A DNA stretch of 64,000 bases from Pterois miles (lineage: Eukaryota > Chordata > Actinopteri > Perciformes > Scorpaenidae): positions 558,001 to 622,000 of the forward strand of contig CAMQGK010000565.1 of NCBI GenBank assembly GCA_947000775.1, given 5' to 3'. The notes beneath the pieces were generated by a model. The model searched no databases. It was not told the origin of the DNA and saw only the letters and a program-made list of their open reading frames with translations. Positions 51,401 through 63,247 of the stretch are shown here, in pieces. The translations under genes and the position numbers were made by a program. Position 1 is the stretch's first letter; each line of letters begins with the position of its first letter.

Positions 51401-51735
51401 GAATAAAGAGTTAATGTGCCCATAAAAAAAAAAAAAAAATGAAGAGCGGTACAGTGCCCACTACAACATGCTAGTACCAGTTACCTATATCACTCCCCCA
51501 CTCTTCTCATATGCATCATGCAGGACAAAGTCATGTACACACCATCCTCCTCCCCCTCCTCCCCTCCTCCCCCCTTCTCCTCCTCCTCCCCTGGGCTCTC
51601 CTCTGTGATTGGAATGAAAGGTAATGGTCCTGAAAGAGGAAGAAAGGAGACTTTCCTCCACTCTTATCTCTTAACACCGACAGCCAGTGGAGCAAACTCT
51701 CTCTCACACAAACACACAGTCAGATCGTTATGTAT

Positions 51736-51736
<1 letters not shown>
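48491..51736. other. Intronic DNA, candidate regulatory block 48770-48960
   Basis: At 48776-48805 and 48880-48935 there are TTAATCACATGCATTAATTA and GTTATTGATTAAGATAC words in repeat-free sequence. A short CA run lies at 49364-49392. AT-rich DNA fills 49730-50170. No coding gene was recognised. An A16 run lies at 51424-51439. Confidence 0.3.

Positions 51737-51772
<36 letters not shown>
51737..51772. repeat. (CA)n microsatellite
   Basis: A pure CA run. Confidence 0.95.
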
Positions 51773-51774
<2 letters not shown>

Positions 51775-51936
51775 CAAACTGTATATCTACTGCAGGATGA
51801 TGGCAGAAATAACATTGGTTTAATTGTGAAGCACATCAAAAGAAAAACACATCTCACATGAGGCATCTCAGAGGATGAAACAGTATCGTAATAGTAACAG
51901 TTTTGTCTCTTTGAGAGAATATACATAAAAACTACT

Positions 51937-51960
51937 AAAAAAAAAAAAAAAAAAAAAAAA
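51937..51960. repeat. Poly(A) run, 24 bases
   Basis: An uninterrupted A tract in AT-rich DNA, with no recognisable retroposon body. Confidence 0.9.
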
Positions 51961-52793
51961 GAAATCCGGAAAGATGTAATGCTAAACAGATACAAAGTAA
52001 TTTAATAGGAAGTTTAAAATATTCATAAATATTGAATTAATCATTTATAATAGATCTTAAATTAACTGCCGTCCTTGAAGTATTAGATGTGAGGAGAGAG
52101 AGAGTCTGTGATAGAGAAAGAGAATGATAAAGAATGAGCCCTCTAGACATTTTTCCTTCCCTGTGCTAACATCTCCTCCGTCTGATGAATGAATATTCAT
52201 GTTTGATCCAGACACTGCTGCTCAACAAAGGCAGGGAAAGCCCTAAAACAGATCGCGCTCCACTTCTGATGTTGCAACACCACTCAGCGAGCCTTTCTGC
52301 TGCTCAGTGGAGATCAGGTTCACATTTATCCTGCTTCGCTGTGTGTGTGAGAGACAATGTCTCAGATGGCGGACAAGGTGATGCATCATTGATATACACA
52401 GGAAAATCTGGACATCACATTTTGCTGAGGGTCATATGTTTTACGTGTTCCTCTGTATTTGTGTGAGTGAAGGTGTGGGACAGACGGTGGAGTTAAGGAC
52501 AGTGAAGGCCGCTCTGATCACATCCCCACCGCTGTTCCTGCTGACGCAGCGTCCTGCTACTGGAATCTAGCTGGTGACCTGAAACTATTCACTCACTTCC
52601 CCTGAAATCCCCCTGCGTTAGAGGAATGTATGTGTGTGTGTGTGTGTTTGAATAAGGGCTGAGTCGGCGTTCTGCGAGCCTCTCAGAGATAGCAGTGTCT
52701 TACAGTAGATTACAGTGGATCCAATCCATACGCCCACCAGGCTCAACTAGTCCAGCTCTCTATCCCAAAGCATAAGGAGGATAATAATGGGGG

Positions 52794-52796
<3 letters not shown>
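51961..52796. other. Intronic DNA with a Maf-like motif at 52539-52551
   Basis: No gene was recognised. TGCTGACGCAGCG matches the 13-bp T-MARE TGCTGACTCAGCA at 11 of 13 positions. Confidence 0.35.

Positions 52797-52853
<57 letters not shown>
52797..52853. repeat. (CA)n microsatellite
   Basis: A pure CA run. Confidence 0.97.
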
Positions 52854-52854
<1 letters not shown>

Positions 52855-53389
52855 AAGAACGCAGATACACACCATCAGAAATAAGGCTGAACTCACCGAC
52901 AACTAGAGTTGGAGTAATACAATAGCAGTTACTGCATATAGAGAGATGAATATTGTATCAGTTATCAGCACTGTGGCTGTGTGGCTGTCAGTCTGTCAGT
53001 CTGAATGTGAGCTGTATTCATCACGGCTCACACACTGATAGAGGGGTGGAGTCCTTCATCACACACACAAAGAGCTGCCACACCTCCCTCTTCCTCACGC
53101 TGCGAGGACATGAAGGACTTTCTTGTAGATAACCTGAACCAAGGGGGGCGTTCACCAGCAGCAACAAGTACATGAACGGTCATGTGAGTCACTTCGACAC
53201 GTCACAAAACAACTGCAACAGGAAGTTAAAGCTTCATGATTTCAATTTTTTTTAATGTTCAGTTTATCAGTTTTTCAGCTATTAAACTTTTGCTCATCAC
53301 AGCCTCAGAGATTTTCTTACTTTTCTGTTTCTTTCTATCAATTGATTCATTATATATACAGGATATACAGTATATATACACACAGTACG
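52854..53389. other. Intronic DNA without recognised features
   Basis: A TATATA-rich stretch lies at 53350-53382 just before a transposon end. No gene was recognised. Confidence 0.4.
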
Positions 53390-53742
53390 TAAGGCTGGGC
53401 GATATGGACAAAACCTTCTATCACGACATAGGTCATTTCATATCTTGATAACTTAATATACTGTATATCACAATATAACATGCTGTCTTGTAATGCAATA
53501 GAAAAAAGTCTATATGAAATAACCACACAGTAAAGCCTATTTCTGTGTACTCCTGTGTGAATAAAATACTTGACAAATGAAGTATTTTCTAATTTTAAGA
53601 AATTAAGTATAAAATGAACATAACAGTTTTAAGTGAAATTATATTACAAAAATTATATAAAAAAAAAAATATCCACAGCCTAAATCATCTAGGTATGTTT
53701 ATATTGTTTTAATGATATATATCGTCATATTGCCCAGCTCTA
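53390..53742. mobile_element. hAT-like MITE
   Basis: The ends TAAGGCTGGGCGATATGGAC and ATCGTCATATTGCCCAGCTC are inverted and are the classic termini of a fish MITE family. The flanks ACAGTACG and ACAGTGTT share their first five bases, so the 8-bp duplication is uncertain. The interior is AT-rich and non-coding. Confidence 0.8.
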
Positions 53743-54340
53743 ACAGTGTTTGTTTTTGTGTGCTGTTCTGGTAATTTATGATGGACACTTCATTTATGAC
53801 GGTGTATAGACTAAATATTCAAAATAATGAAATCATTACAAACAAAAGCAGATTGTTGATCACAATAATAACTGGTTGCTAATTTGAGGTTCTGATTTAT
53901 TTATTATTATTTTTTTAAACTTTTTTTTTTACATTGTCCAACTTAGCTGCCTGTTGCTACCTGCACTGCCTTGTGTGTCACCACCGTAACACGGACAAGA
54001 ACCATGTTTAAAAAGTGAAATTTTCAAGCTATTTCTTACACTTGTTGTATTGGGAAATAAGGCTACGTAGAGGAGGCAAAACTGCAAGAGAGCAAACGTA
54101 AAAGAGAGAGGTGAACTTTGACGTCTTGTTCCTTGACAGATGTTAAGTGTGTGTTATTGGGTGTGACAGGAAAACAAGAGGTGTGTGAAGAAGAGCTGCA
54201 TATACATTCAGTTCATCTGAGAGCGCAGAAAAGAGAGCGAGGAGATAGGGCGAGGGCAGAGGGGTTAATAAGGCAGCGGGAATAATACGAGCGTTGGCAG
54301 CTCAGTGTGTCACTGCCTTCTAGCCCCCTGGAAGAGCAGG
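53743..54340. other. Intronic DNA without recognised features
   Basis: AT-rich to about 53935. No gene or further mobile element was recognised. Confidence 0.45.

Positions 54341-54437
<97 letters not shown>
54341..54437. repeat. (AC)n microsatellite
   Basis: 97 bases of AC with one AAAC interruption. Confidence 0.97.
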
Positions 54438-54438
<1 letters not shown>

Positions 54439-54681
54439 CAGGAGAGAAGGACACAGACTGCTCAGTATGCAGCCCTGACATTGTCCACATCTGATACGGG
54501 ACATTAGCCCCTAACTCCCTCCATACACCGCTGCCCTTCACTTTATATTACTTTATGTTAATAGAAAAATATTACATACAACATCATTTGTCTTTGTTAC
54601 CACGGCACCCCACAACTGATTTAAATGCATGTGTTTACCTCTGCAGACAGGTGAAGACAGGGGGAAGGGTGGGTGACTGAC

Positions 54682-54734
54682 TGTGTGTGTGTGTGTGTGT
54701 GTGTGTGTCTGTGTGTGTGTGTGTGTGTGTGTGT
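54682..54734. repeat. (TG)n microsatellite
   Basis: A TG run with one CTG interruption. Confidence 0.96.
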
Positions 54735-57129
54735 ACAAATTCACGCATCTCGTTCAGATTTATCGATCTTACCCACCTCTCACCAGGACCGTGCTGTAAC
54801 ACATATGTGTGTACATATACAGGAATAATGTGTGTGTTGCCGAGTGCCGGACCCTGACATCGACCTGACATCACCTCCAACTCAAGCTGCACACTCGACA
54901 CTGGCTCTACTCTGAGGCAAAGATTACATGATAACATTTCAAAGACTCACTTTGGACACATTTCTTTTTCAAGTTAAATAATGTGTTTTTGCTTTTTGTT
55001 TTCCTGTTTTATAGTAATATCGTCAATCTATATGTGCAATGACGAACAAGAACAAAAAATCTTTGTTTAAATATATAACAGTAATCCAACAGTAATACAG
55101 ACGTATGTGACCTTTGTCTGCAAGTAGCTGTAATCTTAAAGGGTAGTACAGCAATACAAAATTTAAATCATGTTCAGGTTGAGTATGCGTGTACAACAAA
55201 TTGTTATTAATTGTTGTTAGTTACAAAGTGATGATTTTTTTCAGGTATTTAAGTTTGATAAGTGATGATTAAAAACAGGTTTGTCCACTAATAAACCAGT
55301 ATTAAATTAAATTAGTAATAAATTGACTCAACTAGGTGTGGACATGAATACAACCTGAGAGAGTTGATTTTACACTGCGCTGAATCAACAGTGCATTTTG
55401 TCATAATACGAATACAGGAACTAGCTTCACTCCTGTATGTTTCAGGGGCAACTTGAGTTTTGAGTAAACTACAGCAACTACAGCATTTCCATTCACATAT
55501 TTTATGTGCATTTTGAAGTACTGCATTAGAAAGCTGCATGGAAACATTATAATTTGATAAAAGTTGCCCAACTGAAACAAACCCCTGAAGGCCTTCCCTT
55601 TTTTCTCTCATAGATGGATAGATGGAAAAACCTCTACTTATTCTAAGATCTGTTTACTGGTGGATTACAGTCATGTGTAGCCTATAACACCAACTTCTGA
55701 TCAAACAACGCAAGTTTATTCACCCCAAACCAGTTGATAGAAACATGCCTAATTTATTTTTTTTTATAACATTTCAAAAGTTCACTTAATATTCACTTGA
55801 CAGTTGAATGGAAACACAGCTTCTGATACACAGTGCAGTTTACATGTGTGAAAACTAAATAACAAAAGCCCCCTGTCCTCTTTTCGACATTAGCTGCCAC
55901 ATAATACTGTACATGGGGTAAGACATCGGACAGACAGGTCGATGTCAGACTGCCTCGCACCAAAGCGTCTCACCCTGATGTCCTCTCTGACCGGATGGGC
56001 TCACCTTAGAAGCTTAGAGGTCACCTAAACCTGCCCGTCTAGGATTGTGTGTGTGACTGTGTGAATATATGTGTTTGTACTGTTTGTCATTACCACATTC
56101 TCTGTGGGATATCATCAGTGTTCCCATTAATCCATACGTCGATGGATCAATGTTTGGCTGAAAGCTCTCAGCCGTATCGACCTGTCATTTGAAACCCTGA
56201 TGATCACTGGACTTAAATGTAAAAGCCTCCTCAACATCAGTCAGACTAACAATTTCTGTATATGTGGTATCCATCCACGTACTTTACGGAGGAGGGACCT
56301 TCTGGTACAGATGAAGCAGCGTCCTCACTTAAATTTCAAAGATCATTATTCTGACCTGTGTTTTGGTGGTTGCTGGGTTCAAAGGTGCAAGGACTTCATA
56401 TGTATGGATGCCATACTGGGAGGCTATTGATCTTGCAAGCGAGTAAATGTGGGTACATTGTCATGCATGTAAATGGTGCGACATTAACAGAGTGCGAGGG
56501 ACTTCTGCTGTTAACGATCCTGCACTATGTCATCTCTGGGATGTCAAAGCTCATACGTTACACCATTAAAACAGCCCCATAACTCTACCACCCAACGTTA
56601 ATCCTGCAGCACACTAATATCTATGTGCATGTGTGTGCTGTGCATGTATACTGCATGTGTGTGTTTACGCTACATATTGCTCAATCCCTTTAGTGCTGAT
56701 GATGAAGCTGTGGATTGACTGTTGGCCTCGACATGGTGTTTAATCATATTGGCATTCCAAAGCAAAGAAAAATGGCAGTTGTAATGAATTAGTGCGGTGA
56801 CATCATGTAGGGGTCATTCATTAGCGGTGGTTCAGAAAGTGAGACGAGACTGAGGAACTGGATGGATGGCTTTAAGTAATGTGAAGGGTCTAAAAGGGGT
56901 CTAGTGGAGTTATTTGGTTGAAATAACCCAGTGTGTTTCAACACATTCAAAAGAAACTGAGATGAGGACAGCAAGTTGGAGACAAGAGTTGAAGTCTTGC
57001 GAACAAGATTTTGACCAAGCCAGAGACGGTGGTTGTTGGAAAGACTAACCAAAACAGTTTTGGAGAGTTTGATTTTGTTTTAGAGTTTTACAGTGCTCTG
57101 CCACTATATACATGAATACAGCAATACAC
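54735..57129. other. Intronic DNA without recognised genes
   Basis: AT-rich at 54960-55330. The segment 55310-55830 has repeated GAATGGAAACAC/GCATGGAAACAT words and may be an old dispersed repeat. The opposite-strand frames at 56200-56582 have no family features. Confidence 0.4.
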
Positions 57130-57295
57130 ATATAATACACCTAAAAATTTGGTGTTCTGTTACAAAAGGTGCTATCTTCTAATTGTGTAACTGATCTAGA
57201 TGTAAATACCCGGAAATAACTGCTGAAATACTGATTGTGTACAGCAAAATAAAGGAATTGGCCTCTCTGTTCTAATAACTTTGGAGGAGACTGTA
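57130..57295 (+). mobile_element. 3' end of a Tc1/mariner-like element
   Basis: Ends ACTTTGGAGGAGACTGTA, followed by TA. Preceded by AAAGGAATTGGCCTCTCTGT and by AACTGATCTAGATGTAAATA. These are the terminal sequences of a common fish Tc1-type family, in which the end reads TTTTGGAGGGGACTGTA. The opposite end was not found. Confidence 0.6.
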
Positions 57296-58839
57296 TATCC
57301 ACATTTGCCTGTAACTTGGGCTGACGATGGCCAGTTGGAAAATTTTAACATAACGTCAACCCTAGAGTACAGACATCTTCTTCAAGAAAGGGTCTGACCC
57401 GCACAACTCGGATTCACCCCAAGCTACTAATCTGCAAGTCAGATCCAACTGCTTATCCACTAACCCATTCAGTGTTGACAACAAACCAAAATAAATGACT
57501 AAACACACCAGCACACTTCAACAAAAGTGCCTGTCGTGTGCTCAAACCCCCTCCCTCCACACCTTTCCAACGCTGGAATTCGGGGGGCTGCGTCTGATAA
57601 TTTCTGTAACTTTCCAAAAACTGACAATCGGACATTCACGTCTGCTTTATGCAGCAATTGTCCAAGGTGGTAGGACAGTGTGAAACTATTTAAGGCAGTT
57701 TTAAATGCATAAAACTAAGTGCAACACAATGACTGCCTTACAGGAGGGGCTGACTATGTGCCCTATTATAGCCATGTTTAAATGCTTATTTTTTCTCAGC
57801 TTTTCAACCCTCATCGAGCGTAGCCATTCAACGACTATAAACTCTTTTGCCCTACAATGTGGTGGGAAGACATGTTGCATGAACCAGTCCCTTTTGAGCG
57901 TCGTATACCCGTGCAGGCCTAATGGTACCGTTGGACTTGAACAAAGGCTGAACCGCAAGACTAAGCGGTTGAAAAATGACCAAATGGCCTCGCAGAGGAG
58001 AATTGGACATGAGTCTTTCAGTTTTAAGGGGTTTCTCAAAAGTGGCACAGTATTAATCGTACAACACTTGAGCCTTTCATAGACTAGTGAGCATGTCCTG
58101 ACTAATACACATTTCCACAGCTTCTCAATACTCATACGGACACAGAAGGAATTTATGTCTCCCACACCGCTACACACACACCCTATAAACGAAACAGGAA
58201 GAAGACAGAGAGGATGGGATGCTGGGAGGAGGGTATAAGAGCTTGTGCTCATTACAATCAATTAGGGTCAAGTTGAGAGTAGAGCCGGGTGGTGAGAGGG
58301 GGGGAGGCAGCGAAAGAGGAAAGACGAGGGCTAGGGGGTGGCATCCTGGCAAATGTGGAAAGAGGGCCAATTAAAGTGAAAGCAAGAGGAAATATGAATG
58401 ATTTAGAGCTTAAACACACATGGGGACACACACATATAAGTACACATCTATTGAATGTAACGTCAAGCTCAGTGTAATCCTACAGGAGCTGCAGCGCTGT
58501 GTGTTTTGTTAGTTTGGACATGAAACCTAATAACTAAAGGATGAGTGAGTACATGAAAGAACCCGTCAGCCTCCCCCGGTGAACTCTTTCAACTCTGCAG
58601 CCCTCATGCCACACACTCACTGCTGTTTGACTATTATAGGAATTTCAAAGTTGGAATCATTTTCTTAGGTTGAGGAGAAAAGAGAGGAATTGACATCGGT
58701 TTGAGCTCAAATGATAATCCTTGAAGTTATGTCACCACTTTCAGCCATTGAGCTGGATTTCCAATTACCTGGACTGGAGGACCTGAATGAGAGGCAGCAG
58801 TCACCACAGCTGAGTGCTGAAGCCCTGTGTGAATGTGTT
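57296..58839. other. Intronic DNA with the longest non-repetitive open frames
   Basis: Overlapping frames on both strands at 57701-58261 (minus, 186 codons) and 57705-58082 (plus, 125 codons) match no family I know. Neither shows domain or codon features of a real gene. See the findings. Confidence 0.35.
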
Positions 58840-59245
58840 TAAAGGTAACCGGTATTTTTCACCCTGGACCCCATTTTCCCATGTTTTTGTGTCAAACTGA
58901 CAAACAGCAACAACAATTTTTGAATCGGCAGCAATGTAACAAGCTGTCAGGGCAAGTGAGCAGCGTAAATGTAAAGTTATGTCTTATGTCTCTTAAAAGT
59001 GCTTGTTTTTGCCGTTGACAGGCTCAGATTGTTATTTTAAGTGTTTGACAGCATTATGGAAAGAGAAATAAAATGTTTTTCTTATCTTTCTCTTGATCCG
59101 GCCTGTTTGTTATTGTGTCCAAGTGCAGCTCAAGGAGACGTCTGGTTGAGATATCCGAAAATCTGTCTGGCTCAAATGAATAAGGGCGACCATCGAATTC
59201 AAAGACCTCATCCACATTGTTGATATGATCTAAATATTCATCCAT
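58840..59245 (-). pseudogene. Mobile-element ORF fragment (N-terminal exon)
   Basis: On the minus strand a frame starts at 59245 with MDEYLDHINNVDEVFEFDGR, followed by PYSFEPD. I recall near-identical starts in a multicopy teleost protein family carried by mobile elements, often labelled P2X7-like for a zinc-binding domain that should follow. Here the similarity stops after about 27 residues, probably at an exon edge. The remaining sequence to about 58840 (GGACCCCATTTTCCCATGTT) matches non-coding parts of the same dispersed repeat as I remember it. No complete gene remains. Confidence 0.5.
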
Positions 59246-61609
59246 GACCAGGGCTCTAAACTAACTTTTTTCACCATCCTCCCGCAACCATCCCGAAATA
59301 CAACCTACGTCATCCCGCAATGAAAGTGGACCATCCCAAATTTAAAAGCTGGAAAAGCTTGAACCGGCCCTGCTCGCTGGTGCTCTTAAAGTTGGAGGAG
59401 CTACTGGACAAAATGCATTTATCACATGTTGCCACAGACAAAATGAGATGAAGGAGATCTCATTGCAGCCGTATTATATTAGTATCAGCTCACTCACTGT
59501 AAGCATGTTCCTTGACACTCAGGCTCACCTTGTGAGATTTCAGAACGAGACATCTCCTTAAGCAAGACTTTTTCCATAATGTCAGACACTTCTAATAACA
59601 ATCAGAGCACTTTTAGTGGATGTAAATGAAAGTGCCAGCTTGCCCCAATAGGATTACATTGCAACATGTGAGTGACTGCTGTGTACAGCGCTCTCCCTCA
59701 ATACTGGATTAAATCATTGTCCTATAAGTCAGTTAGACACAAGAACATGGGAAAACAGGGTTCAGGTAAAAAAGAAATACAGAAGTTACCCTTTAAGCTA
59801 AAGCTCCTATAATGGCCACTAGATTCACAATTAAAGGTATAAATAATAATAAATTAGTGAGTCTGTGGAAACACAAAGTCAAATATTTTCCACTAGAGGT
59901 AAGCAGGGCTCCCCAAAGGAAATTGGTTACTGTAAGCAGTAAGTGCTCCATTGTCTCTCATTTTCACAACCTGTACAAATACAGAAGCTTTTCTTTTTCC
60001 TGACACTGTGACGTGCTGCTCTGATTAATTATTGCAAAGACAAGCACACGATGTGATCGATCAGTCAAACACCTGCTGTGCTGAATCACATTTCATCCCG
60101 CTTTTTATGGAGTGACTTGAAGAGTGTTTAAACAAACCACTGTTAAATATGTTGTCTTTGTTATGTGATACACAATTGCAGTCAAATCTGCAGTTTGAGA
60201 AGCTTTATTAGCACTTCATAATCTCAAGTGTGAAAATCTTGGGGACTTAAGGAAAACGGGATACACGTAACCTCGAAACAAGAAATCACTCCCCCTCATA
60301 CATCTCTTTCCCTCTACCACGCCGACACACACTCCCGCTCACACAGAGTGCATCCCTATGTGTGTTTGACTCATCTAAGTGAGATAATCCAGTTTTCCGG
60401 ATGAATTCGCCTTTGTGTCCCGAGGGCAGAGATTAAGATAAAGATATTAAACAAACAAGAAGCCCAACTCTCCCCTTCCCCCAGCTGCCCACTCCCCCAG
60501 TATATCAGCCTCTTCCCTCCTTCATCACATCCTCCTCTTCCTTTGGCCGAGCCAAGCTTGTTGCTTAACTTTACCGCTACACTCAGGCTCGAAGAAGACA
60601 GCAGGTGTGATTGTACTCGCCCCGGAGAGGTGCAGGTCCTGAGTCAGTCAAACAGTAAACCAGTTAGGTAATGCACAGGGAGAGAGGCGATCTGATATGA
60701 AGCCCCCGCCCCCCGCTCCGATCTAGTGGCAGGGTTGACTGGCTCCAGATCAGTATAAGAAAACATGTCAAAGGCATTATCAACAGTACAACAGCTATGA
60801 CTGCACTGCCTTCAGAAGGGAAAGACAGAGAGTAGCTCCGCTATCTTCACTTCTATTTAGCACTGCACAGACAAAACCACAAGCCAGATTATCCGGGTGC
60901 AGTGAGTGAACAGAAACTGAGAAAGACATTAATTACAGACTGAGTGACCACAGTCCGGCTAATGAGACTGGTTGACACTGGCAAACCAAGCAAAAGCATT
61001 TCTGCCAACGACAAGTGGTAGAGACAGAGAGTCACTTCCTGCTTCCATAGCCTGTAAAGACAGAAGAACAACTAAGTTCTTTACCAAAATATACCAAGAA
61101 TACAAAACACTCTTACACTAAAAAAGTCAATATAGTCATATCAGGAAAAACATGAAAATGCACTGAGCTTCAAAATCTGCCTCCCTATTTTTGATTTTAT
61201 CTCTTAATCTATAATACAGTAGTACATTACAGTGTGTAGTATACTGCAGCAATGAAGTTTTACAGTGTTTGCTGCGTAGCGTTTGTTATGGTGACAATAC
61301 AACTCAACTGCAAATTAAGAAACATATTCAGCAATATGACTCTTAATAAAGCAAACACAAATGTGATGCAACTACAAAAAAAGTCTACAGAGGACATTAA
61401 AACTGATGAACATGCTCCTAAATTAGTGAAAAGTAATGATGTTAACAATGTTAAAATGATCATATTTATTAGTTTCTTGTGTTGGACTTGTTTCTATATG
61501 TGTTGTTTGACTCTGCATTGTCAGATTGTTGAATGTGCTTCTTAATTTGTTTCTGTTTTATTTCTTTCCCTAAATGCTACCTGTGTCGTCTCATTTGCTT
61601 ATCGTTATC
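59246..61609. other. Intronic DNA without recognised genes
   Basis: GATTAAGATAAAGATATTAAAC lies in repeat-free sequence at about 60430. A perfect AP-1 core TGAGTCA lies at about 60640. A 97-codon plus frame at 61252-61545 is discussed in the findings. No other element was recognised. Confidence 0.4.
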
Positions 61610-62732
61610 TTAAAAGGTGCAGTGTGCAGGATGTGGCTGCATCTGGCGCTGAGTTTGCAGATTGCAACCAATTGAAAATCCTCTGCATGTTAGACAGCTA
61701 GGTGGCCGACGCAAAAACATTACAGTGCAAATGGCCCTCTCTAGAGCCGGTGTTTGGTTTGTCCGTTCTAGGCTATTGTAGAAACATGGCGGCCGGCACC
61801 GTGAAGACATCATGTCTAAAAGGTGGGGAAACTCTCACTAGATAATTAAGTGTAGGCATTTATCTCAAGTAGTAAAGGTTAGGATAGGTCGTCGGGCAGC
61901 GAGTCTTGCAAAACTGCAGATTTCAGATCAGATTTCACAATTTGTGAGTTACCTTCTAGACATGACCTCATGAAGAGAACCCACTCTGTAAATAATACAA
62001 ACTAGGGCTGTCAAAGTTAACACTATAATAACGCTTTAACACAATAATTTTGAACACCACCAATTTCTTTAACACAATAACGCAACATGTGATTTTTAGA
62101 TTGTAGCGGGTTCAGTTTTAAAGCTAGAGAGAAGATAGTATCAGGAATGAAGTTAAATAACACTCTGTCTAACAAACTGTCATGGCCATTTTCAAAGGGG
62201 TCCCTTGACCTCTGACCTCAAGATATGTGAATGAAAATGGGTTCTTTTGGTACCCACGAGTCTCTCCTTTACAGAGTCATAGTCAAGTCAGCACACTGAC
62301 AGCTGTTGATGCCTGTTGGGCTTGAGTTTACCTTGTTATCATTTGTGCATATTTTGTATGCTAAATGTAGTAACTGTGAGGTTTTCTGGACAATATTTGC
62401 TATTGTTTTGTGTTGTTAATTGATTTCCAATAATAAATATGTACATACATTTGCATGAAGCAGCATATTTGCCCACTCCAGTGTTGATAAGAGTATTAAA
62501 TACCCGACAATTCTCCCTTTACTGTGCATTTTCAACAGATTAAATAATTGTGCAATTAAATTGTGATTAATCATGGATAATCATGCGATTGATCGCAATT
62601 AAATATTCTAATCAATTGACAGCTCTAATATATATGGCTCATTCTAAGGTACCGAAAACACAATGATTCTAATTATCAGGTAATTCTACAAAAAGATAAA
62701 ACATATATTAATATTATATAATGGTCCTTTAA
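61610..62732 (+). mobile_element. TTAA-ended MITE, copy C, split by a nested hAT element
   Basis: Begins TTAAAAGGTGCAGTGTG and ends ATGGTCCTTTAA. CCGGTGTTTGGTTTGTCCG and GGCTCATTCTAAGGTACCG match copies A and B. The element is interrupted at 62003-62627 by a hAT MITE, after which the MITE sequence resumes at GGCTCATTC. Confidence 0.85.
62003..62627. mobile_element. hAT-type MITE nested in the TTAA MITE
   Basis: The ends TAGGGCTGTCAAAGTT and CAATTGACAGCTCTA are inverted. The interior shares ATATGTGAATGAAAATGG, CTGACAGCTGTTG and TTTCTGGACAATATTTG with the reverse complement of 21869-22629. A perfect DR1 (TGACCT C TGACCT) lies at 62206-62218. Confidence 0.88.
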
Positions 62733-63169
62733 GTGGTATTGTGCTGAGCTCTTTCAGCCACCATCATATAAGGTGTAGCAACCATTTGTTGTTTTATTTC
62801 TCTTACTGTTAGAATTATCATATTTAGGGGTTTGGCTGCAGGAACTGTTTAACCGAGGTGGTGAGCCGCACAGATATTGACACATCTCATCTTGTGATTA
62901 ATTTAGTTAGTAGATGACAGTCTAAACCAAATTAGCGATAATCATCAACTACACGGCATGTAGTGTGTGAAACTGTCTCCTCTCTTTGTACATGGAGGTC
63001 AATGTTTTATTTCACGTCGGGAAACCCTAAACTTAATTGTATACCTGATGATGGTGACGGCCGTAAAGTAAATCTGAATTTGAATTTGAGAGGCTTTGAG
63101 TTTGAATTGTTGAATGCCTTGAGAGACAGAGCGGGAAAAGGACTTCTCTCTTAATGCACTGGTGTGTAG

Positions 63170-63172
<3 letters not shown>
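62733..63172. other. Intronic DNA without recognised features
   Basis: No gene or mobile element was recognised. Confidence 0.45.

Positions 63173-63244
<72 letters not shown>
63173..63244. repeat. (GA)n microsatellite
   Basis: A pure GA array of 72 bases, homopurine on the plus strand. Confidence 0.98.
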
Positions 63245-63247
<3 letters not shown>

